64,000 nucleotides of DNA from Caldilineaceae bacterium (GCA_020846635.1 JADLDO010000005.1:27051-91050), one strand, 5' to 3'; positions 16,961 through 26,815 are shown, numbered from the stretch's first letter. A program made the numbers and translations. Notes: generated by a model from the sequence alone, not told the origin.

Positions 16961-18291
16961 GGATGCACCTCCTGGTTAAGATCAGGCTGGTTAGGATCAG
17001 GTGTGGAGACGCGCGTTGGCGGGCGTTTAACGATGAAGCTGGCAATGGCAATCAGCAGCGGTAGCGTCAAAAGCAGATTGAGCGCGTAGCCATAGCCGCC
17101 CGTCAGATCATAGGCCAGTCCCAGCATAAATGTACCTAAGGCAGTACCTCCCACCGTGCCGATCATGGTTGCGCCACGAATCGAGCCAAGATGAAGCCGC
17201 CCGAAATATCTCGCCCAAACAGTCGCGTCCATCACACGGAAACTGCCTGTCGTCAACCCCATGAGCGCCGAGTAGATCACCACATCCAACATGCTCTGGA
17301 GCAGTTGCATTTGGACGATGGCTGCACCCAACAAGATCATCTGCAATGCCAAGAGGCGACGGGTCGGAACATGATCGAAGAGATAGCCAATCCCCAGGTT
17401 GCCTACAATGGCAAAGAGCGCCTGAAGTTGAAAGCACAGCACGGTCAAACTGCCATCGACCCCATGCACCTCAAAGAGCGATGTTTGGTGAAAGACCAAC
17501 CCCGCGGTAATTATGGAAAGGACTGTGCAGGCCACAGCAAAAAGCCAAAAGATGGGCGTGCGCCGCGCCTCAGCCAGTGTCCAATGTTCCTCCTTGCCCG
17601 CAGCCGCCACCTCGGCAGGCGTGGGCGCGCGGCCATCGGGCAGCAAGCCATAGAGTTCGGGGCGGTCGCGGAAAAAGAGCCAGCCCGCCGGCAGCATGAC
17701 CGCCAATGCCAGCGCCCCCAATGTCACCCAGGCCATGCGCCAGCCTAATTCGCCGATGAGCCAGTTGCTCAAGGCGGGATAGATGAGCAGGCTGATCGTA
17801 AGGCTCTGCCCGGCAAGGCCCATGACCAAGCCGCGGCGGCGCACAAACCACTGCGCAATGACATTGTTGCTAATCAACTGCATCGAGCCAAAGCCCAAGA
17901 AGCGCACGACCAGCATCATGCCCAAAAGCGACCAGGGCCCGCTCAATTGTGAGAGTAGCATAATTGCCAGCCCAAAGGCGAGTGCATTGACTACAATTAG
18001 CCGTCGTGTGCCATAACGGTCGACCAGCCGCCCGGTGATGGGCAGCAGGAAAGAAGCGGTCAGGGTGGCAACGCCATAGAGCAGCGAAACGATGGAGCGC
18101 GAGATACCGAGGTCTTGGACAAAGTGGTCGATAAAGAGGCTAATCGTGAAGGTCTGGCTCGGCCCCATCATCACAATGCCCAGCATCCCTGCCATCAAAA
18201 TGATCCAGCCGTAAAAGAAGGGCGTGCGGCGGATCATGCGGCTGGTACGCAGCGGAGGAGAGGGAAGGGTGGGCGAAGTCGAAGCAGCCAT
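16957..18291 (-). CDS. Major facilitator superfamily transporter (OFA-like)
   Basis: From the ATG at 18291 the product has 444 residues with 12 predicted membrane segments. MFS signatures include the loop GRLVDRYGTRRLIV between helices 2 and 3, and GYLFDHVPTRRLL in the second half. The N-terminal RTPFFYGWIILMAGMLGIVMMGPSQTF resembles the oxalate/formate antiporter and monocarboxylate carrier branch, suggesting an organic-acid substrate. No strong ribosome site is visible and an ATG at 18345 is possible. It leads a three-gene set with a small membrane protein and gerW. Confidence 0.85.
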   Translation of the reverse strand: MAASTSPTLPSPPLRTSRMIRRTPFFYGWIILMAGMLGIVMMGPSQTFTISLFIDHFVQDLGISRSIVSLLYGVATLTASFLLPITGRLVDRYGTRRLIVVNALAFGLAIMLLSQLSGPWSLLGMMLVVRFLGFGSMQLISNNVIAQWFVRRRGLVMGLAGQSLTISLLIYPALSNWLIGELGWRMAWVTLGALALAVMLPAGWLFFRDRPELYGLLPDGRAPTPAEVAAAGKEEHWTLAEARRTPIFWLFAVACTVLSIITAGLVFHQTSLFEVHGVDGSLTVLCFQLQALFAIVGNLGIGYLFDHVPTRRLLALQMILLGAAIVQMQLLQSMLDVVIYSALMGLTTGSFRVMDATVWARYFGRLHLGSIRGATMIGTVGGTALGTFMLGLAYDLTGGYGYALNLLLTLPLLIAIASFIVKRPPTRVSTPDPNQPDLNQEVHP

Positions 18292-18511
18292 AAGCGTAGA
18301 AGATAATTCCCGATAAAATTGCCGATACGGTCTCTTGCAAGACACGCGAATAGAACACGAGCCACTATCGTTGATTATGGCACAGGCGCAGAGAAATGGG
18401 CAATCTATCGCGGGCAGACCATTTAGGAATCAGGCAGGTTTATCTTCAGGGTGTAGGGATGTTATGATCGGTCAATATCACTACTGGAGATAAAGCATCA
18501 GGGACGCGCGC

Positions 18512-21100
18512 ATGTCGGGATTTGCAATGGGGTGGAGTCGATGGCTGCGAGAACCGTTTGGCCTGGGGTTTGTGCTGCTGTTGCTTCTGATCACCTTGTT
18601 TTTGGCGAAACCGCTTTTTACGGACCAGGCGCTGATTGCTGCCGACCTGCTCTTTGAGCTTGATCCGCTCTGGCAACCGCTGGCTCCTCCTGATTTTCGC
18701 GGCCCTGCCAACCAGGTTTTGAGCGACCAGGTTCTCCAGTTTTACCCGTGGCAGAAATTCATACGCGCAGAGTTAGCCCAGGATCGCCTCCCGCTCTGGA
18801 ATCCCACTGTCAATGCCGGTCATCCTCTGCTCGCCAATGCCCAATCGGCGCTCTTTGACCCCTTCAATCTGATCGCCTTGCTGTGGCCTCTTGCCAAGAG
18901 CTTTGTCGTCGTTGCCTTTCTGCGCCTGCTCTGCGCGGGCACCTTTACCCTGCTCTTGGCGTTGGAGTTGGGGCTGTCGCGCATGGCTGCCTATCTGTCG
19001 ATGGTGGTCTTTGCCTTTGCGGGGCCACAGATTGTCTGGTTGCTCTATCCAAAGGCGAGCGTGCTGGTTTGGCTGCCTGCCCTGCTCTATTTGAGCGCGC
19101 GCCTGATACATACGGGCAAATGGCAGAATGTCACCTGGTTAGGATTGGCAATGGCGGCGCAGCTTTTGGGTGGGCATCCAGAGACATCTTTTTACCTTGT
19201 GCTGGTCTGGTTGGCCTTTGTGAGCTATTGGCTGTGGCCCGTGGTGCGGCGAGGGAAAGCGCCCACACAGCCGCGCCGCGCTGTGATGCAATTGGCGTTG
19301 GCGGGGGTGCTGGGGATGGGTGTGGCGATGATTCAGTGGCTGCACCTGGCAGAAACCCTGCTGCAAAGCGAAATCCTCTCAACACGCAGCCAAGCGGCGT
19401 TGAGCTGGCAGTCGATTTTCTGGCAGTGGCGAGAATGGCTCGCCGCGCTGACAATGCTCATGCCCGAATTCTTTGGCAACCCTCGCCACCAGAGCTACTG
19501 GTATCCCTTTAGCAATTACACCGAACAGACTCTTTTTGCGGGCGTTCTGCCTGTGGGACTGGCGCTCCTGGTCGTGATTGCCGGATGGCGAAGGCCTGGC
19601 AGCTTCGCGCTCAACCCTCACCAGCAGCGGCAGGTGACTTTTCTCATGGCTTTGGGCGGCATCATGTTGGGATTCGCGCTGCGTCTGCCCGGGTTTCCGC
19701 TGCTTGCCGAACTGCCCGGCTTGAGTGTGACCAATCCGGGCAGGCTGCGCGGTGTCTACATCCTCATTGTCGCTTTGCTGGCAGGGTATGGGCTGGACTT
19801 CATCCGGCAGAGCCTGGCGACCACAGAGGATGGAAAAAAGCAGTTTCGGCCTACAGAGATGTTGGCAAGGCTGCTGATCGCGCTGGCTGTGGGTGCTGCG
19901 TTGATTGCTGCTGGAGCCTATGCAGGGGTCACGCTCTACTTTGATCAACTGGTCGAGCTAGGGCGCAGCCAGGCAGCAGCAGCACAAGGCAACCCCTTCT
20001 TCTTTCGTCCGCTGGCGGAATATCTGCTGCTTGCCCAAGTGCGCGTGGAGCAGATGCAAGCTGCCTTTCATCCGGTAAACTGGAGAATGTACCTGCCACT
20101 TTTCATCGTGCTGGTGACGCTGGCAGTGGTGGCGACCGTGCGCCGTTTGGTGCGCACGCCGGCGCGGCGCGCCGAGATCATTTCTCTGGTGATCGTGGGG
20201 CTTATTGTGGGCGAGCTTTGGCTTTTCGGCGCGGATTTCAACCCAACGATTGCGCCGCAGTGGCTCTATCCCATCCCTGAGCTGGTGGGTTATCTGACGG
20301 AGAATGAAGAGGCGCAGCCTGACGAGCCCTACCGTGTGATGGGAACCGGGCTGGCCCTGCTGCCCAATGTGGGAATGGTCTTTGGGCTTGAGGATGTTCG
20401 CGGCTATGATCCGGTTGCACTGCGCCGTTATATGCAACTGATGGCGCGCCTGGAGGGAGCGTCACGCGTGGGCCATCATCTGCTCTTTACGCAGGCCGCG
20501 GCCCCGCTCTTGGATTTTCTCAATGTTCGCTATGCCTTTTCTGCTAGCGAGCTTAGTGAGGAATGGAGGCCGCTTCGCGAGCGTCATGGCGTCACCCTCT
20601 ATGCCAACCAACAGGCAATGGCGCGCGCGTTCATGGTCTATACCAGCCAAGGTGCCAGCACACCCAATGAGTCGCTGGAGATGATGCTTGCGCCCGATTT
20701 TGATTTTCGCAAGAGCGTCATCCTGGAAGCGGGCAGCGCGCCGGTTGAAATAGACCTTCAAGGCGTGCCTGCTGTTCCACCACAGGTGGCGATTTCACGT
20801 GATGCGCCGGGAGAGATGACGGTGCAAGTGGATACAGCCACACCTGGGATTTTGGTCTTGAGCGAACCGTACATGCCGGGGTGGGTGGCGACGGTGAATC
20901 AGCAAGAGGCGGAGATTTTGATCGCCAACCATGCCTTCCGCGCGGTGCCATTGCCCGCAGGCAGCCATACGGTACGCTTTGCGTATAGACCAGCGAGTTT
21001 TGTCGCCGGTGCGTGCATCAGTGGGATTAGCCTTGCACTGTTGATTTTGATTCTGATCTTTTTGCCGGAAAAACAAGGAGCCAAAAGGGAAACCCTATGA
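18512..21100 (+). CDS. YfhO-like polytopic membrane protein
   Basis: The 862-residue protein has a large multi-helix membrane domain and a C-terminal periplasmic part. The N-terminal loop has DLLFELDPLWQPL, VLSDQVLQFYPWQKFIRAEL and LPLWNPTVNAGHPLLANAQSALFDPFN, the typical YfhO/GT-C signature with acidic residues in the first extracytoplasmic loop. The soluble C-terminus includes SEPYMPGWVATVNQQEAEILIANHAFRAV, also typical. Such proteins are thought to act in lipid-linked sugar transfer or glycosylation. AGGGA precedes the start, and the stop overlaps the decarboxylase start as ATGA. Confidence 0.82.
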   Translation: MSGFAMGWSRWLREPFGLGFVLLLLLITLFLAKPLFTDQALIAADLLFELDPLWQPLAPPDFRGPANQVLSDQVLQFYPWQKFIRAELAQDRLPLWNPTVNAGHPLLANAQSALFDPFNLIALLWPLAKSFVVVAFLRLLCAGTFTLLLALELGLSRMAAYLSMVVFAFAGPQIVWLLYPKASVLVWLPALLYLSARLIHTGKWQNVTWLGLAMAAQLLGGHPETSFYLVLVWLAFVSYWLWPVVRRGKAPTQPRRAVMQLALAGVLGMGVAMIQWLHLAETLLQSEILSTRSQAALSWQSIFWQWREWLAALTMLMPEFFGNPRHQSYWYPFSNYTEQTLFAGVLPVGLALLVVIAGWRRPGSFALNPHQQRQVTFLMALGGIMLGFALRLPGFPLLAELPGLSVTNPGRLRGVYILIVALLAGYGLDFIRQSLATTEDGKKQFRPTEMLARLLIALAVGAALIAAGAYAGVTLYFDQLVELGRSQAAAAQGNPFFFRPLAEYLLLAQVRVEQMQAAFHPVNWRMYLPLFIVLVTLAVVATVRRLVRTPARRAEIISLVIVGLIVGELWLFGADFNPTIAPQWLYPIPELVGYLTENEEAQPDEPYRVMGTGLALLPNVGMVFGLEDVRGYDPVALRRYMQLMARLEGASRVGHHLLFTQAAAPLLDFLNVRYAFSASELSEEWRPLRERHGVTLYANQQAMARAFMVYTSQGASTPNESLEMMLAPDFDFRKSVILEAGSAPVEIDLQGVPAVPPQVAISRDAPGEMTVQVDTATPGILVLSEPYMPGWVATVNQQEAEILIANHAFRAVPLPAGSHTVRFAYRPASFVAGACISGISLALLILILIFLPEKQGAKRETL

Positions 21101-22458
21101 AAGAACTGCTCGATGCCACAACGCGGGCTGCCTTACGATACCTTGACGGGCTAGACGAGCGTAGCGTCTTACCAACGCCCGAAGCAGTCAGCCGACTTTC
21201 GAGATTAGGCGGCCCGCTGCCTGATGACCCTACCGACCCGTTGGCTACGCTTGCTCTCCTGGACGAGATCGGCTCTGCGGCGACGGTTGCTTCGGCTGGA
21301 GGGCGCTATTTCGGATTTGTGACGGGCGGCTCGCTGCCGGCGGCGCTCGCCGCCAACTGGCTGGCAGGGGCGTGGGATCAGAATGTGGCATTTACGGTCA
21401 TGTCGCCTGTTGCCGCGGCATTGGAGCAGATTACATTGGGCTGGCTGCTCGATCTGCTGGCACTGCCGCCTGGCTGTGGCGGCGCTTTCATCACAGGGGC
21501 GACGACGGCTAATTTTACGGCACTGGTCGCCGCGCGCCATGCGGTGCTGGCAAAGGTTGGGTGGGATGTCGAGGCGCAGGGTCTCTTTGGCGCACCTCCG
21601 GTGCAGGTTGTGGTCGGGGGAGAGGTGCATGTGAGCTTGCTCAAGGCGTTGGGGCTGGCGGGCTTTGGGCGTGAGCGGGTGATCCGTGTGCCTGCCGATC
21701 ATCAGGGCAGGATGCAGCCTGACGCGCTGGCTGAACTGCTCCCTTCACTCTCTGGGCCGACAATCATCTGCATTCAAGCGGGGAATGTCAATACGGGGGC
21801 CTTTGATCCGGCGCGTGAGATTTGCGCGGCGGCAAAGGAGGCCGGTGCGTGGGTGCATGTGGATGGCGCTTTCGGCCTGTGGGCAGCCGTGTCACCGGCC
21901 CGCGCGCATCTGACCGCGGGGCTTGGGGAGGCCGATTCCTGGGCTGTGGACGCGCATAAATGGCTGAATGTCCCCTATGACAGTGGGCTTGCCTTTGTTC
22001 GTGAGCGACAAGCACTGCAAGCGTCGATGACGATCAGCGCTGCCTATCTGTCGCAAGGAGAGAACCGCGAACCTGCACACTATACCCCTGAAATGTCACG
22101 CCGCGCGCGCGGTGTTGAGATTTGGGCAGCCCTACGCTCTTTAGGCCGGTCGGGTTTGGCCGAGATGATCGAGCGCACTTGCCAACATGCCACTCGCTTT
22201 GCCGAGGGCTTAACGGCTGCCGGTTATGCTGTCCTCAACGAGGTTGTGCTCAACCAGGTGCTCGTCTCCTTCGGGGATGCCGCCACGACAGAGCGAGTCA
22301 TCGCGGCGGTTCAAGCCGACGGCACTTGCTGGTGTGGAGGAACCGTGTGGCAAGGGCAAACCGCCATGCGGATTAGCGTCTCCTCCTGGGCCACTACGGA
22401 AGAGGATGTGGAGCGAAGTTTGGCGGCGATGCTACGGATTGCAAAGGCTCATGCGTAA
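21097..22458 (+). CDS. PLP-dependent amino acid decarboxylase (group II)
   Basis: The 453-residue protein belongs to the aromatic-amino-acid/glutamate decarboxylase family. It has GGAFITGATTANFTALVAAR near residue 128, HVDGAFGLWA near 253 and the PLP-lysine motif SWAVDAHKWLNVPYDSG near 287. The substrate cannot be assigned; the family makes monoamines from aromatic amino acids or related acids. It is coupled by ATGA to the YfhO-like gene although their functions seem unrelated, and is followed by a terminator-like palindrome. Confidence 0.85.
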   Translation: MKELLDATTRAALRYLDGLDERSVLPTPEAVSRLSRLGGPLPDDPTDPLATLALLDEIGSAATVASAGGRYFGFVTGGSLPAALAANWLAGAWDQNVAFTVMSPVAAALEQITLGWLLDLLALPPGCGGAFITGATTANFTALVAARHAVLAKVGWDVEAQGLFGAPPVQVVVGGEVHVSLLKALGLAGFGRERVIRVPADHQGRMQPDALAELLPSLSGPTIICIQAGNVNTGAFDPAREICAAAKEAGAWVHVDGAFGLWAAVSPARAHLTAGLGEADSWAVDAHKWLNVPYDSGLAFVRERQALQASMTISAAYLSQGENREPAHYTPEMSRRARGVEIWAALRSLGRSGLAEMIERTCQHATRFAEGLTAAGYAVLNEVVLNQVLVSFGDAATTERVIAAVQADGTCWCGGTVWQGQTAMRISVSSWATTEEDVERSLAAMLRIAKAHA

Positions 22459-22460
22459 CG

Positions 22461-22501
22461 GCCACCCTGCCGGAAGGCACGAACCCTTCCGGCAGGGTGG
22501 C
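22461..22501. terminator. CCGGAAG-type palindrome, copy 3, between convergent genes
   Basis: GCCACCCTGCCGGAAGG pairs with CCTTCCGGCAGGGTGGC around a short loop (CACGAAC). It sits between the convergent decarboxylase and metal permease genes and ought to terminate both. It shares the CCGGAAG/CTTCCGG core with three other hairpins in the window. Confidence 0.78.
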
Positions 22502-22508
22502 GCATTGT

Positions 22509-23615
22509 TTATGACTGCACGACGCGCTGTTGGGCCAAGTGGCGACCTGTGTCGGTGAGCAGGAGACGACCGGCCTGGCGGCGTACGGTTCCTTTGCGCT
22601 CGGCATAGCGGATGACCTGCTCGGCAAAGTTGGGCTGCCAGCGGATATGCTCGACCAGGTGATCCACCCGGTTTTCGTCGCTGGTCGGGTCGGCCTCATG
22701 TTGGAGCAAATGGACGGTCAGCATGGCCTGGGCGAAATCCCAACGCTGGCGGGCGCGGCGGCTGGCGACTGCGACCAGGCCGCGGCTGGGCGCAAAAAGC
22801 AGCACCACTAGAAAACTCACGCCTGTCATGGTTGCCATTGCGCCCGCAATGTTGCCATCCAGCGCGCGTGCCAGCCAGTAGCCCGCAATGGCGCTTGCCC
22901 CACCAATCAACACACTTAAGCCTATCATGGCACGCAGATCGTCGGTGAGCAGATAGGCTGCGGCTGCGGGTGTGACCATCAGCGCCACCACCAGGATCGA
23001 TCCCACAGCATCAAACGCGCCCACAGCGGTCAGCGAAACCAGCCCCATCAGCGCATAGTGCAGCAGCGCGGGCGCAAAGCCCAGCGTCGCTGCCAGCCCC
23101 GCGTCAAAGGTTGCCAGCTTTAGTTCCTTGTAAAAGAGGAGGATGAAGGCAAGATTGAGCAGCAGGATCACGCTCATCACCACCAGGGCGCGCGGCAAGT
23201 CGAGGCCAAAGAGCGCCAGCCGATCGAAAGGGGCAAAGGCTAACTCGCCCAGCAGCACCATGTCCACATCCAGATGGACGCCGCGGGCAAAGCGCGAGAT
23301 GAGGATGACTGCCAGGCTGAAAAGTGCAGGAAAGACCAGGCCGATGGCGGCATCTTCCTTAACCAGCCGCGTCCGGCTCAACAGCTCCACCAGCCAAACG
23401 GTGAGCAGCCCCGTTGCTGCGGCCCCGACAATCAGCAGGGGGGAGGATAAATCCTGCACCACAAAGTAGGTGAGGACGATGCCCAACAGCACCGTGTGGC
23501 TGATGGCATCGCTCATCATGGCGGTTCGCCGCAGCACCAGAAAGACGCCCGGAAGCGCACAGGCAGCCGCGACAACAACGGCAATGGCTTGAATCTCTAG
23601 CTGGGTTGTGCTCAT
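22509..23615 (-). CDS. Metal ABC transporter permease with C-terminal winged helix
   Basis: The 368-residue protein has an N-terminal ABC-3 (ZnuB/MntB) membrane domain of about 280 residues, with MMSDAISHTVLLGIVL typical of the family. A soluble tail follows (about 300-365), with an acidic HEADPTSDENRVDHLVEHIRW segment and the wing-like RYAERKGTVRRQAGRLLLTDTGRHLAQQ. The tail resembles the winged helix of DtxR/MntR regulators. It overlaps the preceding permease gene by ATGA. The second permease of the pair also has such a tail. Confidence 0.85.
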   Translation of the reverse strand: MSTTQLEIQAIAVVVAAACALPGVFLVLRRTAMMSDAISHTVLLGIVLTYFVVQDLSSPLLIVGAAATGLLTVWLVELLSRTRLVKEDAAIGLVFPALFSLAVILISRFARGVHLDVDMVLLGELAFAPFDRLALFGLDLPRALVVMSVILLLNLAFILLFYKELKLATFDAGLAATLGFAPALLHYALMGLVSLTAVGAFDAVGSILVVALMVTPAAAAYLLTDDLRAMIGLSVLIGGASAIAGYWLARALDGNIAGAMATMTGVSFLVVLLFAPSRGLVAVASRRARQRWDFAQAMLTVHLLQHEADPTSDENRVDHLVEHIRWQPNFAEQVIRYAERKGTVRRQAGRLLLTDTGRHLAQQRVVQS

Positions 23616-24781
23616 TGTGCTTCCCTCCCTGCACTGCTAAGCTCTGCCGGAAGGGGGGTGTGGGGATGGACGAGGCTGTGAGCCGCGGCGACGCCTTGTT
23701 TGGTCAGCGCCCACTCTTCACCCGCCACATTGCGCACGAGCCCTTGCTCGGCAAGCGTGTGCAGGCTGGCATCGACTTCTTTGACGCGTGCCCCCATCAC
23801 CTGGAGGACGCGGGCGTTATGGGCGTGGGTGGGGTCGTCATGCTGCATCGCCAGCCGGTAGAGATTGCTCAAGACTTGGCTGGTGTGCAAGCGGCGTCGT
23901 TGGCGGCGGCGAAGCAGCCAATTCCAGAGCAGGCCGCGGTTGGGTGCCAGAAAGAGCGAGATCGCTACCAAGAAACTGGCACAGAGGACAATGACCGGGC
24001 CTGTGGCGAGGTTGCTGCCTGTGCTGCTGATCAGCGTGCCAACCACGCCCGACAGCGCCCCAAAGATCGCCGCGATCGTCACCATCAGTCCCAGGCGATC
24101 TGTCCACTGGCGGGCGGCGGCAGCGGGAGCTACGACCATCGCGCTCATCAAGACCACGCCCACAGCTTGCAGACCAATCACAATGGCGATCACCAAGAGC
24201 ATTGTCAACAGGATTTCCAAGCCCTGCATGGGCAGGCCCAGACTGGCCCCAAAGTCGCGGTCAAAACTGAGCAGCTTGAATTCTTTCCAAAAGAGCATCA
24301 AGAGCACCAACACTGCGCCGCCAAAGATCGCCATGACGATGACATCACGTTCGAGCAGCGTCGCCGCCTGACCGAAAAGAAAGGTCGTTAAACCGGCCTG
24401 GCGGGCATCGGGGCTGCGCTGGAGCCAGGTGAGCAGAAGCAGGCCAAAACCAAAAAAGACTGACAGAATGATGCCCAACGAGCTATCTTCTTTGATGCGC
24501 GTGTAGCGGTTGATGACTACCATCAGCAAAACCGCGGCGATGCCCGCACCGGCTGCACCTGTCATCAGGACCACCGGGTTCTTCTGACCGGTGAGCATGA
24601 AGGCGAGGACGACACCGGGCAATGCGGCGTGGGACATGGCGTCGCCCAGCAGGCTTTGGCGGCGCAGCACGGCGAAGGAGCCCAACGCGCCGCTGACCAG
24701 GCCCAACACGACTGTACCCAATGCCACGGTTCGCAATGTATAGTCGAAGAAAAGATCGTGGAGCAATGCGCCCAGATCCAT
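23612..24781 (-). CDS. Metal ABC transporter permease with C-terminal winged helix
   Basis: The 389-residue protein has an ABC-3 permease domain (GDAMSHAALPGVVLAF near residue 46, about eight helices) and, from about residue 300, a soluble tail: RRLHTSQVLSNLYRLAMQHDDPTHAHNARVLQVMG, then LAEQGLVRNVAGEEWALTKQGVAAAHSLVHPH. The tail fits a DtxR-like winged helix with an L-T-x-x-G-x-x-x-A-x-x-L/V signature. It lies in the order binding protein, ATPase, permease, permease. Confidence 0.87.
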   Translation of the reverse strand: MDLGALLHDLFFDYTLRTVALGTVVLGLVSGALGSFAVLRRQSLLGDAMSHAALPGVVLAFMLTGQKNPVVLMTGAAGAGIAAVLLMVVINRYTRIKEDSSLGIILSVFFGFGLLLLTWLQRSPDARQAGLTTFLFGQAATLLERDVIVMAIFGGAVLVLLMLFWKEFKLLSFDRDFGASLGLPMQGLEILLTMLLVIAIVIGLQAVGVVLMSAMVVAPAAAARQWTDRLGLMVTIAAIFGALSGVVGTLISSTGSNLATGPVIVLCASFLVAISLFLAPNRGLLWNWLLRRRQRRRLHTSQVLSNLYRLAMQHDDPTHAHNARVLQVMGARVKEVDASLHTLAEQGLVRNVAGEEWALTKQGVAAAHSLVHPHTPLPAELSSAGREAQ

Positions 24782-24793
24782 AGAAATAACCCC

Positions 24794-25666
24794 CTATCGG
24801 CTCGTTCCGTCGCGTCGATCACCCGCGGGCTGGTTGACCACGGTGGCGGGCGAATGTTGGCTATGACCATGCCCATTGCCGTTGCTGTCGCCATTGCCAT
24901 TGCGGGTCAGGAAACCCACGCGCCCGCCATAGGTCTGGCGCAAGTTCTCGTCGGTAAATACCTCGTCCACCGGCCCCGAAGCTACGCGCCGCACATTGAG
25001 CAGCGTCACCCAATCGAAATATTCGGGCACAGTTTGGAGATCGTGATGCACGACGACCACCGTTTTGCCTGCTGCGCGCAGCGACTTGAGCAGATCGACA
25101 ATGGCGCGCTCGGTTGTGGCATCGACCCCCTGGAAGGGTTCGTCCATAAAGTAGACCTGGGCATCTTGCACCAACGCGCGTGCCAGAAAGGTACGCTGCT
25201 GTTGGCCGCCGGAGAGTTGGCTGATCTGGCGGTCGGCATAGTCCGTCATCCCTACTTGCGCCAGTGCATCGAGGGCCAGGGCGCGTTCGCTGCGACCTGG
25301 GCGACGAAACCAACCCAGCGCGCCATAGCGCCCCATCGTGACGACATCGAGGACACTGGTGGGGAAATCCCAATCGACGCTGCCCCGCTGGGGAACATAG
25401 CCCACCAACTGCCGCTGCTCGCTGTATGGCAGCCCATAGATGAGCACCTGCCCGGCGGCGATGGGGAGCAGCCCCAGGATTGCCTTGATCATGGTGGTTT
25501 TCCCTGCACCGTTGGGGCCGACAATTGCCATCAAAGTACCGGGTGGTACGGTCAAATCCACATCCCAAAGCACAGGGCGTTCACCATAGGCGACTGTCAG
25601 GTCGGTCACTTCGATCGCGGGGGTTGCGGTCGTGCTGCGTGTTGAATCCTTTTTGACTGCCATCAT
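24794..25666 (-). CDS. Metal ABC transporter ATP-binding protein
   Basis: The 290-residue ATPase has Walker [11 protein letters not shown]-loop [15 protein letters not shown], signature [15 protein letters not shown], Walker [13 protein letters not shown] and switch VVVHHD. The Q-loop sequence is typical of Mn/Zn importers (ZnuC/MntB-like). The C-terminus ends in an Asn/Gly/His run ([12 protein letters not shown]) that could bind metal. It overlaps the binding-protein gene by ATGA. Confidence 0.92.
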   Translation of the reverse strand: MMAVKKDSTRSTTATPAIEVTDLTVAYGERPVLWDVDLTVPPGTLMAIVGPNGAGKTTMIKAILGLLPIAAGQVLIYGLPYSEQRQLVGYVPQRGSVDWDFPTSVLDVVTMGRYGALGWFRRPGRSERALALDALAQVGMTDYADRQISQLSGGQQQRTFLARALVQDAQVYFMDEPFQGVDATTERAIVDLLKSLRAAGKTVVVVHHDLQTVPEYFDWVTLLNVRRVASGPVDEVFTDENLRQTYGGRVGFLTRNGNGDSNGNGHGHSQHSPATVVNQPAGDRRDGTSR

Positions 25667-26628
25667 GATTCTCCCAGGAGTGCGCCGACAATGGTGTCGA
25701 TGTTGTGACGTACCATAAGGATATAGGTGTTGCCGCCACTTTCGGCGTCGCCCATCGCATCCGAAAAGAGGTGACCGCCGATTTTGACTTCGTAGCCCTG
25801 GCTGGCGACCGCGGCTTGCAGTGCTTCAATGTTGCGTACCGGCACAGAGGTTTCCACAAAGATGGCGGGGATTTGGCGCTCGACGATAAAGTCGGCTAGC
25901 GCACGCACATCGGCAGTTCCCGCTTCGGTGGCAGTGCTGATGCCCTGGAGACCGCGCACCTCAAAGCCGTAGGCTCGGCCAAAATAGTGGAAAGCATCAT
26001 GCGCCGTGATCAACACCCGTTTTTCAGCAGGGACCCGCGCCGCCTGTTCCAGCACATAGGCATTAAGTTCCTCTAGCTCGGCCAAGTAGGCGTCGGTGTT
26101 GGCCTGATACTCTGCGCTGTGGTCGGGGTCTACTTCGATGTAGGTATCGCGCACTGCTTCAACTGCCTGCATCCACAATTTAACATCGAACCAGACGTGG
26201 GGATCATACTGGTCGGCGTACTGCGCCCAGTCAAGCAGATCTTCCGGGTTAATGCGCTCGGCGACAGCAGTGACGGTCTTGCGCTGGCCCAATTGTTCCA
26301 GCACTTCGGCCATCTGTGCCTCTAGAAAGAGACCGTTGTAGAAGATAATATCGGCCTGTTGCAGCAAGTCCACATCGCCTTCGCTGGCAACATAGAGATG
26401 GGGGTCAATGCCTGGCCCCATCAGGCCGACGACCCGGACATAGTCGCCGCCCACAATCTGGGCGATATCAGCAATTTGGCCGATGGTGGCGACGACCCGC
26501 AGCGGGCCATCATCTGCATTGTTGAGCGGTGCAGTGCTGTCGCCATTGCTGGAGGAATTGCCACCACACGCGGCAACACTCAGGAGCAAGAGGGTAAGGA
26601 TGAGGAGACGAGAGAGGTAGGTATACAT
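25663..26628 (-). CDS. Metal-binding lipoprotein of ABC importer (cluster 9, Mn/Zn type)
   Basis: The 321-residue protein has a lipoprotein signal ending SVAACGG (Cys21). Histidine ligands appear in [20 protein letters not shown] and [16 protein letters not shown], with an acidic residue in [11 protein letters not shown]; this three-His plus acid pattern is that of ZnuA/MntC-type receptors. The short loop lacks the long His-rich segment of classical ZnuA, which slightly favours manganese. It is the first gene of the operon, behind two palindromic operators. Confidence 0.9.
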   Translation of the reverse strand: MYTYLSRLLILTLLLLSVAACGGNSSSNGDSTAPLNNADDGPLRVVATIGQIADIAQIVGGDYVRVVGLMGPGIDPHLYVASEGDVDLLQQADIIFYNGLFLEAQMAEVLEQLGQRKTVTAVAERINPEDLLDWAQYADQYDPHVWFDVKLWMQAVEAVRDTYIEVDPDHSAEYQANTDAYLAELEELNAYVLEQAARVPAEKRVLITAHDAFHYFGRAYGFEVRGLQGISTATEAGTADVRALADFIVERQIPAIFVETSVPVRNIEALQAAVASQGYEVKIGGHLFSDAMGDAESGGNTYILMVRHNIDTIVGALLGES

Positions 26629-26656
26629 GGGTGAGGACTCCGAAAGTTCTATGTAG

Positions 26657-26737
26657 GCTAAATTTAGCGACTATTGCCTAAAAAGTTTGTCATAGCTAAC
26701 TTTAGCTTATGGTACAGTATAAATTTCTTCATGTCAA
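26657..26737 (-). promoter_or_regulatory. Promoter and paired palindromic operators of the metal-uptake operon
   Basis: On the minus strand TTGACA (26732-26737) and TACCAT (26709-26714) are 17 bases apart. Two perfect palindromes lie downstream: AGCTAA-AG-TTAGCT (26694-26707), abutting the -10 box at the likely start site, and GCTAAATTTAGC (26657-26668). Their centres are 38 bases apart. They resemble DtxR/MntR-family boxes (TTAGGCTAAxxTTAGC-like). Repression by a metal-loaded DtxR-family protein is inferred; no free regulator gene is in the window. Confidence 0.65.
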
Positions 26738-26782
26738 CAACAACAGTTGGGCAAATATGGGTATCAGCTAGGGAGAAAAAGC

Positions 26783-26815
26783 ACCCTCCCGGAAGCTTAA
26801 AGCTTCCGGGAGGGT
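26783..26815 (-). terminator. CCGGAAG-type palindrome, copy 4: terminator of ABC efflux operon
   Basis: CCCTCCCGGAAGCTT and AAGCTTCCGGGAGGG form a nearly loop-free stem. On the minus strand it is followed by GTGCTTTTTC, a good U-tract, and it lies 35 bases past the stop of the minus-strand ATPase gene. It is nearly identical in its arms to the hairpin at 9339. Confidence 0.85.
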
